From Dipteris shenzhenensis (lineage: Eukaryota > Polypodiophyta > Polypodiopsida > Gleicheniales), in the NCBI GenBank assembly GCA_047967505.1, contig CM106538.1: a stretch of DNA of 64,000 nucleotides; one strand, given 5' to 3'. Of this stretch, positions 33,345 to 44,330 are shown in pieces. Under the pieces are notes generated by a model. The model ran no database searches. It worked only from the letters and a program-made list of their open reading frames with translations, and had not been told where the DNA came from. The translations under genes and the position numbers were made by a program. Positions within the stretch are counted from its first letter, which is position 1, and every line of letters starts with the position of its first letter.

Positions 33345-33957
33345 AAGGCCTACAGCCTGTCATCCCATATTTGGAGAGCATGTCTAATCCATACTGCCTC
33401 TGCAAGAGCTGTATCCCACTTGGTGATCTAATCACCTCAATGCCCAAGAAATAACACAGCTCTCCCAAATCCTTCATCTCAAACTTTTGCTTTAATAGCA
33501 TTTTCACATGAAGGATATCTTCATCACTATGACTTGTGATGATCAAATCATCAACATAAATGACAAGCAGCATAATACCTTTCTCTGTTTTTCTCACATA
33601 AAGTGAGAAATCTACCTTGGAAATCTGAAAGCCAATAGTGACAAGATACTGTCCTATCTTGTCAGACCATGCTCTAGGTGCTTGCTTCAAGCCATACAAG
33701 GCTTTCTTCAACCTACAAACAAACTCAGGATGAACAGCATGAACATAACCTGGTGGCTGCTTCGTAAAGTGCTCTTCTTACAAATCACCATGCAAGAAGG
33801 CATTCTTTACATCCATCTAATGTAAAGACCATCCCTTTGATGTAGCCATAGCAATGATTGCTCTTACGATTGCCATCCTTGCAACCGGACTGAATGTTTC
33901 TTCATAATCAATGCCATATGTATGTGCATACCTTGACAACTAATCTTGCCTTGTATC
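33345..33957 (-). pseudogene. copia family A reverse-transcriptase fragment
   Basis: On the minus strand the fragment gives RT text from YKARLVV-type sequence near 33955, through NAFLHGDL (near 33795), [20 protein letters not shown] (33711) and the catalytic YVDD (near 33560), to KDLGELCYFLGIEVIRSPSG and the thumb near 33350. It has stops or shifts at the start (TAG after HQ/H, TAA in DL/EE). It lies between the inverted segment on one side and the LTR palindrome on the other. The nearest relative in the window is the copy at 49334-54413. Confidence 0.9.
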
Positions 33958-34052
33958 TGTTGAGATATCGAGCTCCACTCGTGATATGCCAGGGTGACAT
34001 AAATGCACAATGGTCACCCTGGCATATCACGAGTGGAGCTCGATATCTCAAT
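33958..34052. repeat. Perfect LTR palindrome: 39-bp arms, 14-bp loop
   Basis: The left arm (33960-33998) is the outer end of a family A LTR, TTGAGATATCGAGCTCCACT onward to GGGTGAC. The right arm (34013-34051) is its exact reverse complement. The loop ATAAATGCACAATG is the LTR sequence that normally joins the GGTGAC and GTCACC words. Read on the minus strand, the LTR runs correctly to TTTATGTCACC and then turns back on itself. Confidence 0.95.
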
Positions 34053-34229
34053 AGTCTTATACCTGAGTATCATAATATGAGCATACGCTTGTACCTATCG
34101 CATGTGCATTTGTCTAGTGGATACGATACTTTTCACACACCTTAAAATTATTTATTTTAAGACCCATGCAAAGTATCATTCCCATCAAACATTGTTTGCA
34201 TGGTTGGCGATGCATATTTTTTTGTTTTC
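34053..34229. other. Short unique sequence before the satellite
   Basis: No gene or repeat recognised between the LTR palindrome and the first satellite unit. Confidence 0.4.
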
Positions 34230-35170
34230 CACATCTCATAGATGGGCATAAGTCCTATCCTAAAGCAATATGCTACGCTACTCCAAATACAAAAACACCT
34301 AGCCAAAATCTTTATGCCATCATGTATAAGAGTCCTATCAAGTTTTGTCCTATTTTGGCCATCGATTTCCCAACATGGTTGTGAAAAATCAACGTTGGTG
34401 ACCCACACGCATTCTAGCATGTGCAACGTGGTTTTTTAAAACATAAGGCATGTGTAGACCTATTTATGGGATAAGATTTAGTATGATACTTGGAAATGAT
34501 GTGACTTAGAGGTATACTAACTCTCAATCCATCACGTGATATAGAGCTAGGGATTTGGCCTTACCCTATAGAAATGCTTCAGCTCATAATAGTGTGGTAT
34601 AACAATTATTATCTACCATAAAATAATATGCTATGCTACTCCAAATGCAATAAAACTTACCCAAAACCTTTATTCCATCATACATTAGAGCCCTATCAAG
34701 TTTCATCTTGTTTCTACGATCAATTCCCAACATGGTTATGAAAAAACAACATTTGTGACCCACTTGTGTTCTAGCGTGTGCAATAAGATTTTTTAAAACA
34801 AAAAGGTATGTATGGACCCATTTATGTAACAAGATTTGGTACAGTGCTTGGGTATGATATGACTCAGAGTCATACCAACTCTTGGTGCATTAGGAGATAT
34901 AGAGCCCTATATTGACCTTATCCTATAAAAAATATTTTGGCTCACGGTATGGCACAAAACTTGTTATTTACACTAAAACAATATGCTACGCTACTTTAAA
35001 TGCAATAACACCTAGCTAAAATCTTTATTCCATCATGTATTAGAGTCCTATCTAGTTTCATCTTGTTTCAACTATTGATGCCCAACATGGTTATGAAAAA
35101 CCAACGTTGGTGACCCACACATGTTCTAGTGTGTGCGACTGGTTTTGTTTTGAAAAAAGGGCATGTATAG
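34230..35170. repeat. Satellite-like tandem repeat, unit ~356 bp, about 2.7 copies
   Basis: Units are anchored by AATATGCTACGCTACT-type words at 34266, 34624 and 34979 (spacing 358 and 355). Each also holds TTTATTCCATCATG, GAGTCCTATCAAG, CCCAACATGGTTATGAAAAA and GACCCACACGTGTTCTAG-type words. Copies are about 80-85% alike by eye. Coding is unlikely. Confidence 0.85.
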
Positions 35171-35424
35171 ACCCTGTCTCGACCTATTTAACGTTGGGGA
35201 GATGTCCAACCCATAGTTTCAACCCATAATCTTCATTCCAAGACCTCTAGCCCTTAATCTAATCCATAATCCAAGGGATACATTCAAATTTGAGATAACG
35301 CACTACAAGCCATTAGATCAAGGGGTGGATCTAAGGGATATCACAAAAGAAAAGAGGGATGAAATATCTACCCTTCATTAAAAAAAAGATCTAATGGAGG
35401 AGATGAGAAGAAAATATGCTTCAA
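35171..35424. other. Unique sequence between satellite and minisatellite
   Basis: No gene recognised. The words GGGATATCACAAA and GGATCTAAGGGA recur, and the sequence merges into the minisatellite near 35425. Confidence 0.4.
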
Positions 35425-35476
35425 TCTAGGCCATAGATTAGATGGAAGCTCCAAGGGAGGAGATGGGTGTAGAAAG
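35425..35476 (+). repeat. Left remnant of the ~60-bp minisatellite
   Basis: One unit (CTTCAATCTAGGCCATAGAT to GGGTGTAGAAAG) of the array that otherwise lies at 41405-42362. The copia element C insertion separates the two parts. Confidence 0.85.
35472..35476 (+). other. Target-site duplication, left copy (GAAAG)
   Basis: GAAAG precedes the 5' LTR of element C and is repeated at 41405-41409 after the 3' LTR, as expected for copia integration. Confidence 0.9.
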
Positions 35477-35655
35477 TGTGGGGGTTAAAGGTCACTGTGC
35501 CTTTACCTCGGTTATGTACAATACTCAAACACATATATAAATGAATGAAAAATAAGATTAGGGTGGTTCTGCACCCACCAAAACTTGTGTGGCTCTCTGT
35601 CTCTCTCTCTCTCTCTCTCCTTCTTCCATTCTTACTTCCGTTGAGAGCACTCTCA
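35477..35655 (+). repeat. 5' LTR of copia element C
   Basis: It runs TGTGGGGGTTAAAGG to GAGAGCACTCTCA, 179 bp. It contains ACATATATAAATG (TATA-like) and a CT microsatellite near its end. Confidence 0.95.
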
Positions 35656-35657
35656 AC

Positions 35658-35670
35658 TGGTATCAGAGCC
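35658..35670 (+). other. Primer-binding site of copia element C
   Basis: TGGTATCAGAGCC starts two bases after the LTR end and complements initiator tRNA-Met. Confidence 0.92.
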
Positions 35671-37100
35671 CGGGTGATTTAGCTGAGTGTGCGTGAATGC
35701 TTGGAAGCTCAGCAGCTCTGTGGGAAGAAGGAGAAGCTCTGTGGGAAGCTTTGTGGGTGACTTTACTTGCATCCAAGTGTGCAGAGACCTTGGAGGAACA
35801 TTTGGAAAAGTCACTTTGGTTTTGCGAAGTGGTTTTGAGAGCCTGTTAAGTGTTTTCAAAGAAAAAGTCGTTTTTTGAGCTTTTCCCTGTTCCGTTCGAT
35901 GACAGAGAGTCCATATTGACTTGTAGAGGCAACTATTGCTTGCTTTTGGTGTCCACTTCACTTTAGGAGCTTGGAAACACCTTCATTCTTGAATCTGGGA
36001 TCATTTCATTGGATTTTTGACTCACTGTGTCAGTTCTTGCGTTTTTTGCCTGGGCGTTGGAACTCAAGTTTGGAGCAACCATTTGCAGATCTGTCAGTTC
36101 TGGTGGACTCAGGAGGTCCTAAAACTTCTATGTTGCTCACTCCGGTGGAGTTTACAAATAGCTCTGTTTCCAAAAACGTTTTTCAGTCCGTGTGTTCGAC
36201 CCAATGATTGAGACCACGGTTTCCAAAACCATCTGTCCCATTGCGTTCCGGACGCTCAAAAACCCCTACCTGTCAGTTCTTGCATGATTCAGTAGAGGAT
36301 TTTCAGAGTTATAGATCTCTGTGTATTCAATTTTGTCTCTCTGTTATGCATTTTTCACTCTAAGGTTTTGAAACCTTAGATTTATGCCACATGGCAGTGG
36401 ATAAGTGTTGACTCCCATTTCTCACTCATCGGTTGGGATTTTGGAGTTCTGGCAAAAGAGAGATATTTGCAAATTTTCTTGCTAAGTCCGATTATGCAAT
36501 GGCGCCCATGTTTTGAGGCATCTCAGGTTCTATTTTCAGTAGCGGTCATTACCGTGGGACTATGATTTCTTGAGCATACCTTATGTAGATCACTCTGGTT
36601 ATAGTTTGAGCAGTGTGCGCTCATTTGTGGTGTGCATTAGGTTGCAGTCGATGATTTATAGGCCATTTGGATGCATTGCGGTCCTTATTGGATGCACTGA
36701 TAGGCCCAAATTACCTTATTTTTATGGACGCTTTGCACATGGATGCTATATTATGCTGAGGGACAGCTTTGACACATTGCAGGTGATGCACTGATAGTGT
36801 TATGCTCTCTTGGATGAGATATTATTGATGCATGTGCCCATGGATGGTGTTTATGCTTGAGCCATTTGGCACTTATTGGCATTTTGGATTGCCATTGTAG
36901 TTGGCATTTTCTTTTGGGCCAGATTTGCTCATATGGATGCATAGTATATGCACATGAGTGAGATGCATCTTTTAATGCTTTGAGATTTGAGTTTTGGTGA
37001 TATTTCACTCTATTGTGGCATACACATTTGAGTGCACCTGGTATTTGGTGTGATTCTCTCTTGCAGGCACTAGCATTTGGGATTTTGTTTCATTTGCATC
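35671..37100 (+). other. Untranslated leader of copia element C
   Basis: Only short ORFs without motifs lie between the primer site and the gag start at 37101. Several unrelated frames are open for up to about 80 codons. T-rich stretches are frequent. This is most likely leader RNA sequence. Confidence 0.6.
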
Positions 37101-40100
37101 ATGGCATCCTCTTCCATGTTTGAAAAGGAGTTTTTCAGCATTAAAAAGTTTGATGGGACAAACTGTGGAAAGAATAAATAAGGGATGTGCTTATTCAAAA
37201 GAAGCAGATTAAACCCTTGGCAGGGATTGAAGTTAAGGCTGTAAATATGTCTGAGGATGATTGGAATGAGTTGGATGCATTAGCAAAGTCTACTATTAGA
37301 CTTCATCTTGCAAAGTCAGTTTATTTCACAGTAGTAAATGAGCAGACTACGGAAGATTTGTGGAAGAAACTATGTGCCACTTATGAGAAGGAAACTGCCT
37401 CTAATAAAGTTTACCTCATGAAGAGGTTGTTTGAGCTGCAGATGAAGGAAGGGGTCTCCATTGCTTCTCACTTGAATGAATTCAATATTATTTTCAGCCA
37501 GCTTCAGGCTCAGAAGATGAATTTTGATGTGGAGACTAAGGCAATATTTCTCTTATGTTCATTGCCATCCTCATGGGATACCTTCCGTACAGCTGTCAGT
37601 AACTCTACACCTGATGGAGTACTGAAATTTGATAATGTTGTGGGTAGCTTGTTGGCCGAGGAGATCAGACGGAAGTCTATGGATGGCAACAAGCAGGATG
37701 CAGCCTTAAATGTGCAAAGGGGCAGATCACAGTTCAGGGGAAAGTCCCAAGAAAGAGGGAAGTCTCGTAGCAAATCCAGGGCACGGAACATTGAGTGTTA
37801 CCACTGTGGCAAGAAGGGCCATATGAAAAAGGATTGCTACAAGCTGAAAAGAGAGCAAAAGGATAAGAAAGAGAATGCAAATTGGGGTGCAAATCAAAAG
37901 GAAGAGAGTCCAAGGGAGGACAAAGGAAAAGTAAAGATTGAGGAGATCAATGCAGTCACACATGATAGCGACAATGACGTTCTCTTCATGTCTAGTTTAT
38001 CTGCAGAGTTGCTTACCACTTCAGATGATGCATATTCCCAGGATTGGATTTTGGATTCTGGTGCTTCATTCCATGTTACTCCCCATAGGGAATGGTTCTC
38101 CACTTATGACAGTGGAAAGACAGGTTGTGTGCATCTTGGAAATGACTATGCATGTGACATAGTGGGAGCAGGTGACATAAAGTTTTCTTTTGCAAATGGG
38201 TCTGCATTTTTTTTGAAACATGTGAGACATGTGCCTAAGCTAACCAAGAGTCTTATTTCAATGGGTCAGCTAGATGATGCTGGTTTTCACACCACTTTTG
38301 GCTTTCAGAGTTGGAAAATTCAGAAGGGCTTTATGCTTTTGGCCAGGGGTGCCAAGTGTGGGACTTTGTATCCCTTACATGTATCAGGGGTATTTGATCA
38401 TGTTGTTGCAATAACCGAGCAGCCAAGCACTTCTTTGTGGCATTGCAGGTTGGGGCACATGAGCCAGAATGGAATGAAACTCTTATGCTGTTTGGGTTAT
38501 GTACCGCATTTGAGTTTCTCTAATTTTGAATTTTGTGAGCATTGTCTCTATGGGAAGCACACTAAATCAGCCCATAAAAGAAGGGGAAAGAAAGAGTTTG
38601 AAAAGCTTGATTTGGTGCATTCAGACGTATGTGGTCCCATGCCTACACGGTCATTAGGCGACGGTCATTAGGCGGGGCTGAATACTATGTGACATTCATT
38701 GATGATGCAACTAGGAAAGTGTGGGCTTATGCTATAGCTCGAAAGAGTGATGTGTTCCAGGTATTTCAGAAATGGCTGGCCTTGGTTGAGAATCAGTTAG
38801 GTAGAACGCTTAAATGCCTATGGACTGACAATGGTGGAGAGTATCTCTCTCATGACTTTCAGCATTTCTATGATACACGTGGGATTAAGAGGGAGCTCAC
38901 ATCCCCTCGTACTCCAGAGCAAAATCCAGTTGCAGAAAAGATGAACCATACCATTCAAGAAAGGTTGCAATGCATGCTTTCTAATGCAAGTCTTTCTGGT
39001 GGTTCTTGGGCTGAGGCAATGAAGACTGCAGTGCATGTGATCAATAGATCACCTAGTAAGAGTTTGGATGGTGGTATTCCTGAAGAGGCATGGAGTGGCA
39101 AGAAGCCCTCTTACTCTCATTTGCGTATATTTGGGTGTGAGGCATATGCACATGTGCCAAAAGAGCTTCGAAAGAAGCTAGATCCTAAGTCTAGGAAATG
39201 CATCTTTCTGGGTTATGGTGAAAGTGGAGAGATGGGCTATCGTCTCTAGGATCCAGAAGCAAAGAAGATCATATGCAGCCATGATGTAGTCTTCAATGAG
39301 AAGAAGATGCATAAGGCACCCATGAGGGATGTGGAAATGAGGAAAATCACTTTCCAGGATGTGAATCCACATGCATATGTTGATAGACAGCAAGCTATCC
39401 ATGCACCAAATGTGCAAGAAATGGTACCACCAAGTACTCCCACAGGTATACAATCAAGGGTAGATGATGAATCATCTATTGGTGGAAATGATGAGCCAAA
39501 TGTGGCTGATATGCAAATGGGACAGCAAGATGAAATGCCCTTGAGAAGATCTTTTAGAGTGTCTAGACCGCCTGATAAGTTTGTTCCAGGGGTAGACTAT
39601 GTGATGCTTACTGATTGCGAGGAGCCTTCTTGCTACAAAGAGGCTATGATGCGCGAGGATCAACACAAGTGGGAGTATGCTATGCAATAAGAGATGAGTT
39701 CACTTATGAAGAATAAGACTTGGGACTTGGTTTCTTTGCCACATGGAAAGAAAGCATTGCCATGTAAATGGGTCTACAAAATGAAGGTCACAGGTGATGA
39801 TGTGCCTAGGTACAAGGCCCGTTTGGTTGCTAAAGGGTTCAAGCAAGAGAAAAGTGTGGACTTTGATGAGATATTCTCTGTAGTTGTGAAGATGACCACA
39901 CTTAGATGCATGCTTGGACTAGTGGCATCAGAGGATATGGAGCTTATGCAGATGGATGTCAAAACAACTTTCTTGCATGGGGATTTGCATGAGGAAATTT
40001 ACATGGTGCAGCCGGAAGGCTTTGAAGAAAAGGGCAAAGAGCATTTAGTTTGCAAGCTGAAGAAGAGTCTCTATGGTCTTAAGCAAGCACCTAGAGAATG

Positions 40101-41172
40101 GTATCAGAAGTTTGATGCTTTCATTCGGTCCCAGGGTTTTAGGAGGAGTGAAATTGATCACTGCCTCTACACTAAAAGAGCTAAGGATAATAGCCTGATA
40201 ATCTTGGCACTATATGTGGATGATATGCTATTGGCTAGCAAGAATACTTATGAGCTAGATGCATTAAAGGCCAAGTTGCATGAGGCCTTTGATATGAAGG
40301 ATTTGGGATTTGCAGGTCATATTCTTGGTATGCGCATCACACGTGATCGGAGTAGGAAACTCCTTTGGCTCTCACAAAAAGAGTATGTTACAAAAGTATT
40401 GCATTTTTTCAATATGGAGGGGGGGAAGGTAGTGAGTACTCCATTGCCTCCATATGTGAAACTGAGTCATACAGATAGTCCCAAATCAGATGAGGAAAGG
40501 GCCATGATGGCCAAGGTTCCTTATGCATCAGCAGTTGGGAGTCTTATGTATGCTATGATAGCTACTAGACCAGACATTGCATTTGCAGTGGGAGTTGTTA
40601 GCCGGTATATGGCTAATCCAGGAAAGAGGCATTGGGAGGCAGTTAAGTGCATCATGAGGTACATGAAGGGTACCAAGGAGATGTGCATCTGCTTTGGTAG
40701 AGGAGATATGCGTGTACTTGGGTACACAGATTCAGACTATGCAAGGCATGTGGATAGTAGGAGATCCACTTCTGGTTATGTGTTCACCTTTGCAGGTGGT
40801 GCAGTGTCGTGGATGTCTCGTGCACAGAAGTGCGTTGCTTTGTCTACCACAGAGGCTGAGTATGTTGCAGCCATAGAGGGTTGCAAGGAGGCTATATGGC
40901 TTGATCGGCTAGTGGGAGATTTGGGGATTCATACAGGTGTACCGACATTGCATAGTGATTCCATGAGTGCTATTCAGCTAGCACGGAATCCGGTCTTTCA
41001 TGCAAAGACCAAACACATTGAGTTCAGGTACCATTTCATCAGGGAGGTACTTGAGGACAAGCGCATAGAGCTTGTCAAGGTTCATACAGATGATAACCCT
41101 GCAGATATGCTGACGAAGAGTCTACCTAGTCAGCGGTTTGAGTATTGTCGTGTATTGATGGGCATTGGATAG
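37101..41172 (+). pseudogene. copia C gag-pol polyprotein, lightly damaged
   Basis: The likely start is MASSSMFEKEFFSIKKFDG at 37101. A stop and a frameshift near 37170 disrupt it, and the main frame reopens at 37187 with the UBN2 gag. The zinc knuckle CYHCGKKGHMKKDC is at 37796-37837 and the protease ILDSGASFHVTP near 38050. The integrase zinc motif (LWHCRLGHM, CEHCLYG) lies near 38436-38556, with the core FIDDATRK at 38694 and WTDNGGEY at 38818. The RT has QMDVKTTFLHGDL near 39949 and YVDDM near 40216, and RNase H (YTDSDYARH, STTEAEY) lies near 40723-40862. It ends at 41172. Remaining lesions are a 14-bp tandem duplication (38647-38674) that shifts frame, TAG at 39247 (Trp expected) and TAA at 39688. 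Confidence 0.95.
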
Positions 41173-41225
41173 TATGCTCACTGGTTGTTCTCCCTTAAAG
41201 GCACATTGTCCTGTAAGTGGGAGGT

Positions 41226-41404
41226 TGTGGGGGTTAAAGGTCACTGTGCCTTTACCCCGGTTATGTACAATACTCAAACACATATATAAATGAATGAAAA
41301 AGAAGATTAGGGTGGTTCTGCACCCACCAAAACTTGTGTGGCTCTATGTCTCTATCTCTCTCTCTCTCCTTCTTCCGTTCTTGCTTCCGTTGAGAGCACT
41401 CTCA
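41226..41404 (+). repeat. 3' LTR of copia element C
   Basis: 179 bp, preceded by a purine tract (GTGGGAGGT). It is followed at once by the GAAAG target duplication. Confidence 0.95.
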
Positions 41405-42362
41405 GAAAGGGCTTCAATTTGGGCCATAGATTTGATGGACGATCCAAGGGAGGAGATGGGTGTAGAAGGCACTTCAATCTAGGCCATAGATTTTATGGAA
41501 GATCCAAGGGAGGAGATGGGTGTAGAAGGGGCTTCAATTTGGGCCATAGATTTGATGGACGATCCAAGGGAGGAGATGGGTGTAGAAGGTGCTTCAATCT
41601 AGGCCATAGATTTTATAGAAGATCCAAGGGAGGAGATGGGTGTAGAAGGGGCTTCAATTTGGCCATAGATTTGATGGAACATCCAAGGGAGGAGATGGGT
41701 ATAGAAGGGGCTTCAATCTAGGCCATAGATTTTATGGAAGATCCAAGGGAGGAGATGGGTGTAGAAGGGGCTTCAATTTGGCCATAGATTTGATGGAAGA
41801 TCGAAGGGAGGAGATGGGTGTAGAAGGTGCTTCAATCTAGGCCATAGATTTTATGGAAGGGAGGAGATGGGTGTAGAAAGGGCTTCAATTTGGCCATAGA
41901 TTTGGTGGACGATCCAAGGGAGGAGATAGGTGTAGAAGGCGCTTCAATCTAGGCCATAGATTTTATGAGAGATCCAAGGGAGGAGATGGGTGTGCTTCAA
42001 ATTGGGCCATAGATTTGATGGACGATCCAAGGGAGGAGATGGGTGTAGAAGGCGCTTCAATCTAGGCCATAGATTTTATGGAAGATGCAAGGGAGGAGAT
42101 GGGTGTAGAAAGGGCTTCAATTTGGGCCATAGATTTGATGGACAATCCAAGGGAGGAGATGGGTGTAGAAGGCGCTTCAATCTAGGCCATAGATTTTATG
42201 GAAGATTCGAGGGAGGAGATGGGTGTAGAAGGGGCTTCAATTTGGCCATAGATTTGATGGAAAATCCAAGGGAGGAGATAGGTGTAGAAGGTGCTTCAAT
42301 ATAGGCCATAGATTTTATGGAAGATCGAAGGGAGGAAATGGGTGTAGAAGGGGCTTCAATTT
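41405..42362 (+). repeat. Dimeric minisatellite: ~60-bp units in ~120-bp alternating pairs
   Basis: About 16 units follow one another. Type 1 has CTTCAATTTGGGCCATAGAT followed by TTGATGGACGATCC. Type 2 has CTTCAATCTAGGCCATAGAT followed by TTTATGGAAGATCC. They alternate strictly along the array, so the real repeat is a ~120-bp dimer. One unit is shortened near 41860. ORFs that read FNLGHRFDGRSKGGDGCRR across the array are by-products of the period. Confidence 0.95.
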
Positions 42363-44330
42363 AACATGTTCCTTTCAGTGAGTTTGGTCTGGGTCAAGAA
42401 ATATTTAAGGCTTTGATGGTTAGCCTTGACCGTGAAATCAGCCCCTACAAGATAATGCTTCCAAATGGTCATAGCATGAACAATGGCCAACAATTCCTTT
42501 TCCTAAATCTGCAAATGCTTTTCAGCATCTTGCAACCTCCTACTTTCGTAGGCTACCATATGCCCCTGCTGATGTAGAGCAGCTCCAATACAATCCGCAC
42601 ATGCATCGTAGTCTACATCAAACGGTGGATACGAATCGAGGATAAGAAGACTGGGCTCAGTGGTCAATTTCTCCTTAAGAGTGTTGAAAGTTTTTTTAAT
42701 GTACCCCTCATCTAAAAATAGTACTTTTCTTGGTCAAATCATGAATTGGCACTGTAATATCAACAAAATGTCAGATAAACCACCTTTAATAAGAACATAA
42801 CTCTAGAAGACTATGTACTTCATGCATGATTTTCAACTCGGTCCATTCCTATATAGCTTGGATCTTTGCAGGATCCATCTGCACAAATTATCTCTTTTTA
42901 GACCATTTACATAAGGCTTATGGTTTGCGAAGTTCCTAGAAAACTATGGCCATGCTCATCGATTGATTTAGACAACACAATAATATCATCAAAGAAAGTG
43001 TCTGGCCTGAAAATTCTATCCATCATCCTGTTAAAAGTGACTAATCATTAGTCAATCCAGAAGGCGTAACCAAAAATCCATATAACCCGAAAGTAGTACG
43101 GAAGGCCATTTTATATACATCTTGTGGATGTATTTGGATCTGATAATACCCGCTCTTGAGGTCAATCTTGCTAAAACTGTAACACCTCCCAAATATTCTA
43201 GAACATCATCAATACAAGGAATGGGAAACCTCTTCTTAAAGGTCATCTTATTCAACACACGATAATCTACACACATGTGGAAAGAGCCGTCCTATTTTTG
43301 AACCAACAAGACTAGGAAATAAAAGCGTGATAAGCTAGGCTGATCAGCCCCTTCAATAGAAGATCTTGCACTTGAGCCATTATTTTCTCCCTTTGCCATC
43401 CACTTACCATATAAGGAGGTCAAATGGGCGATGCACTCCCTAGAATAAGATCAATGGTATGATCTTCTAGCCTTTTAGGGGGTAGCTCACCTAGAAGAAT
43501 ATCTGAAAAGCAATCTCTAAAACTTTCAAGAAACTCAAAAATTATTTCTATCTAGGGAGCTCAATGGAGCATATATCTCATTCTCTACTTCTTTGACAAA
43601 AACCATATACGCAACAACTATAGATTTCAATAGAATGATCAGATACAACGGGAATGATTTTCCCCTCTGGTCTTTGCGACAATCCGATGTTTATTTCCCC
43701 TATGATAAAAAATAACTCTCTCTGAGGTATCATAAGCTGCACCTCCTTCCTGTGAAACTAGGGAATTCCAAGCACCATGTCATGATGCTTCAAGGGTGAA
43801 AAAAAAAAGTCCTTCTGGTCCACATAGTCTCGCACATGAATGTGAAGTTTCCCAATAAGAGGAGTAATTGGAACTGAATTTCTTCGAAACATTCTAATGC
43901 TTTTCCAAGCTCCTCCTCTTTCTTGATCCCGAGTCGTAGGACCAACTTCTCAGAAATAAAACTATCTGTAGCCCCTAGGTAAAAGAGAATCAAGGCATTC
44001 TGGGCTCTCACTTTGCCCTAGGAGAGGCAAAGTTCTCTGGCCTCCGGACCGGCCACTCTTTCCAAAACATCTAGGATACCTCCCTCCATAGGCTCTTGAT
44101 CTGAAAGCCTTTCGGGGCATTGGGCAGACAGATGCCCTTCTTTTCTGCATCAGAAAGATCTCCCTTCCTTCTCGAAGATCTCAATCTACTTAAGTGTAAA
44201 ACGAGCTCTTCCCTAATAGGGCCTCTGATTCTCATTCTAGTTTTGGGCCTGGTTTCCCCTCGGCTTCTAAGGTTGAAACACTTTCTTTTCAAATTGGGAT
44301 CACTAGAGATCCTTCTGTTTTGACATATTT
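42363..44330 (-). pseudogene. Ty3/gypsy relic: gag end, protease, RT, start of RNase H
   Basis: On the minus strand the order is: basic gag tail (near 44290), zinc-knuckle text ending KEGHLSAQCPERLSD (near 44140-44095), and protease LILFYLGATDSFISEKLVLR (near 43985). The catalytic Asp is replaced there, with Tyr-Leu before Gly. The pre-RT linker PPKRLEDHTIDLILGSASP follows near 43480, then the RT (CVDYRVLNKMTFKKRFPIP from 43273, catalytic FDDII near 42985) and an RNase H start (EKELLAIVHAMTIWKHYLVG near 42495). It stops at 42363 against the minisatellite. Frameshifts and stops are frequent. The order and motifs fit a gypsy element of the chromovirus type. Confidence 0.85.

Larger units (their letters stand above)
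31620..33345 (-). repeat. Inverted segment copy A (partner 48424..50124)
   Basis: This 1.7-kb segment is the reverse complement of 48424-50124, at about 93-95% identity by eye. It holds the leader (31620-32063), primer-binding site (32064-32075) and 5' LTR (32076-32427) of a copia family A element, then about 0.9 kb of the DNA next to that LTR. The shared flank includes a CA/TA microsatellite. Both copies stop at the same points: TTGACCACACAGTCACTTCC on one side and GCGAGGGAGGCCT on the other. Confidence 0.9.
35477..41404 (+). mobile_element. Ty1/copia retrotransposon, family C, complete with target duplication
   Basis: The element is 5.9 kb with 179-bp LTRs at both ends (35477-35655, 41226-41404), an initiator-tRNA-Met primer site and a matched GAAAG target duplication. 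The LTRs differ at 6 of 179 positions by my count, so this is the youngest complete insertion in the window. It landed between two units of a minisatellite array. The leader between primer site and gag is long (about 1.4 kb). Confidence 0.97.

Noticed and set aside
41338-42304. Repeat-protein ORFs with FNLGHRFDGRSKGGDGCRR units
   Set aside because: They exist only because the minisatellite period is near a multiple of 3. Frames break where a base is lost, and the first one starts inside the LTR.
41405-42362. Regular repeats that could suggest a CRISPR array
   Set aside because: Units are contiguous ~60-bp tandem copies with no unique spacers, in a plant context.
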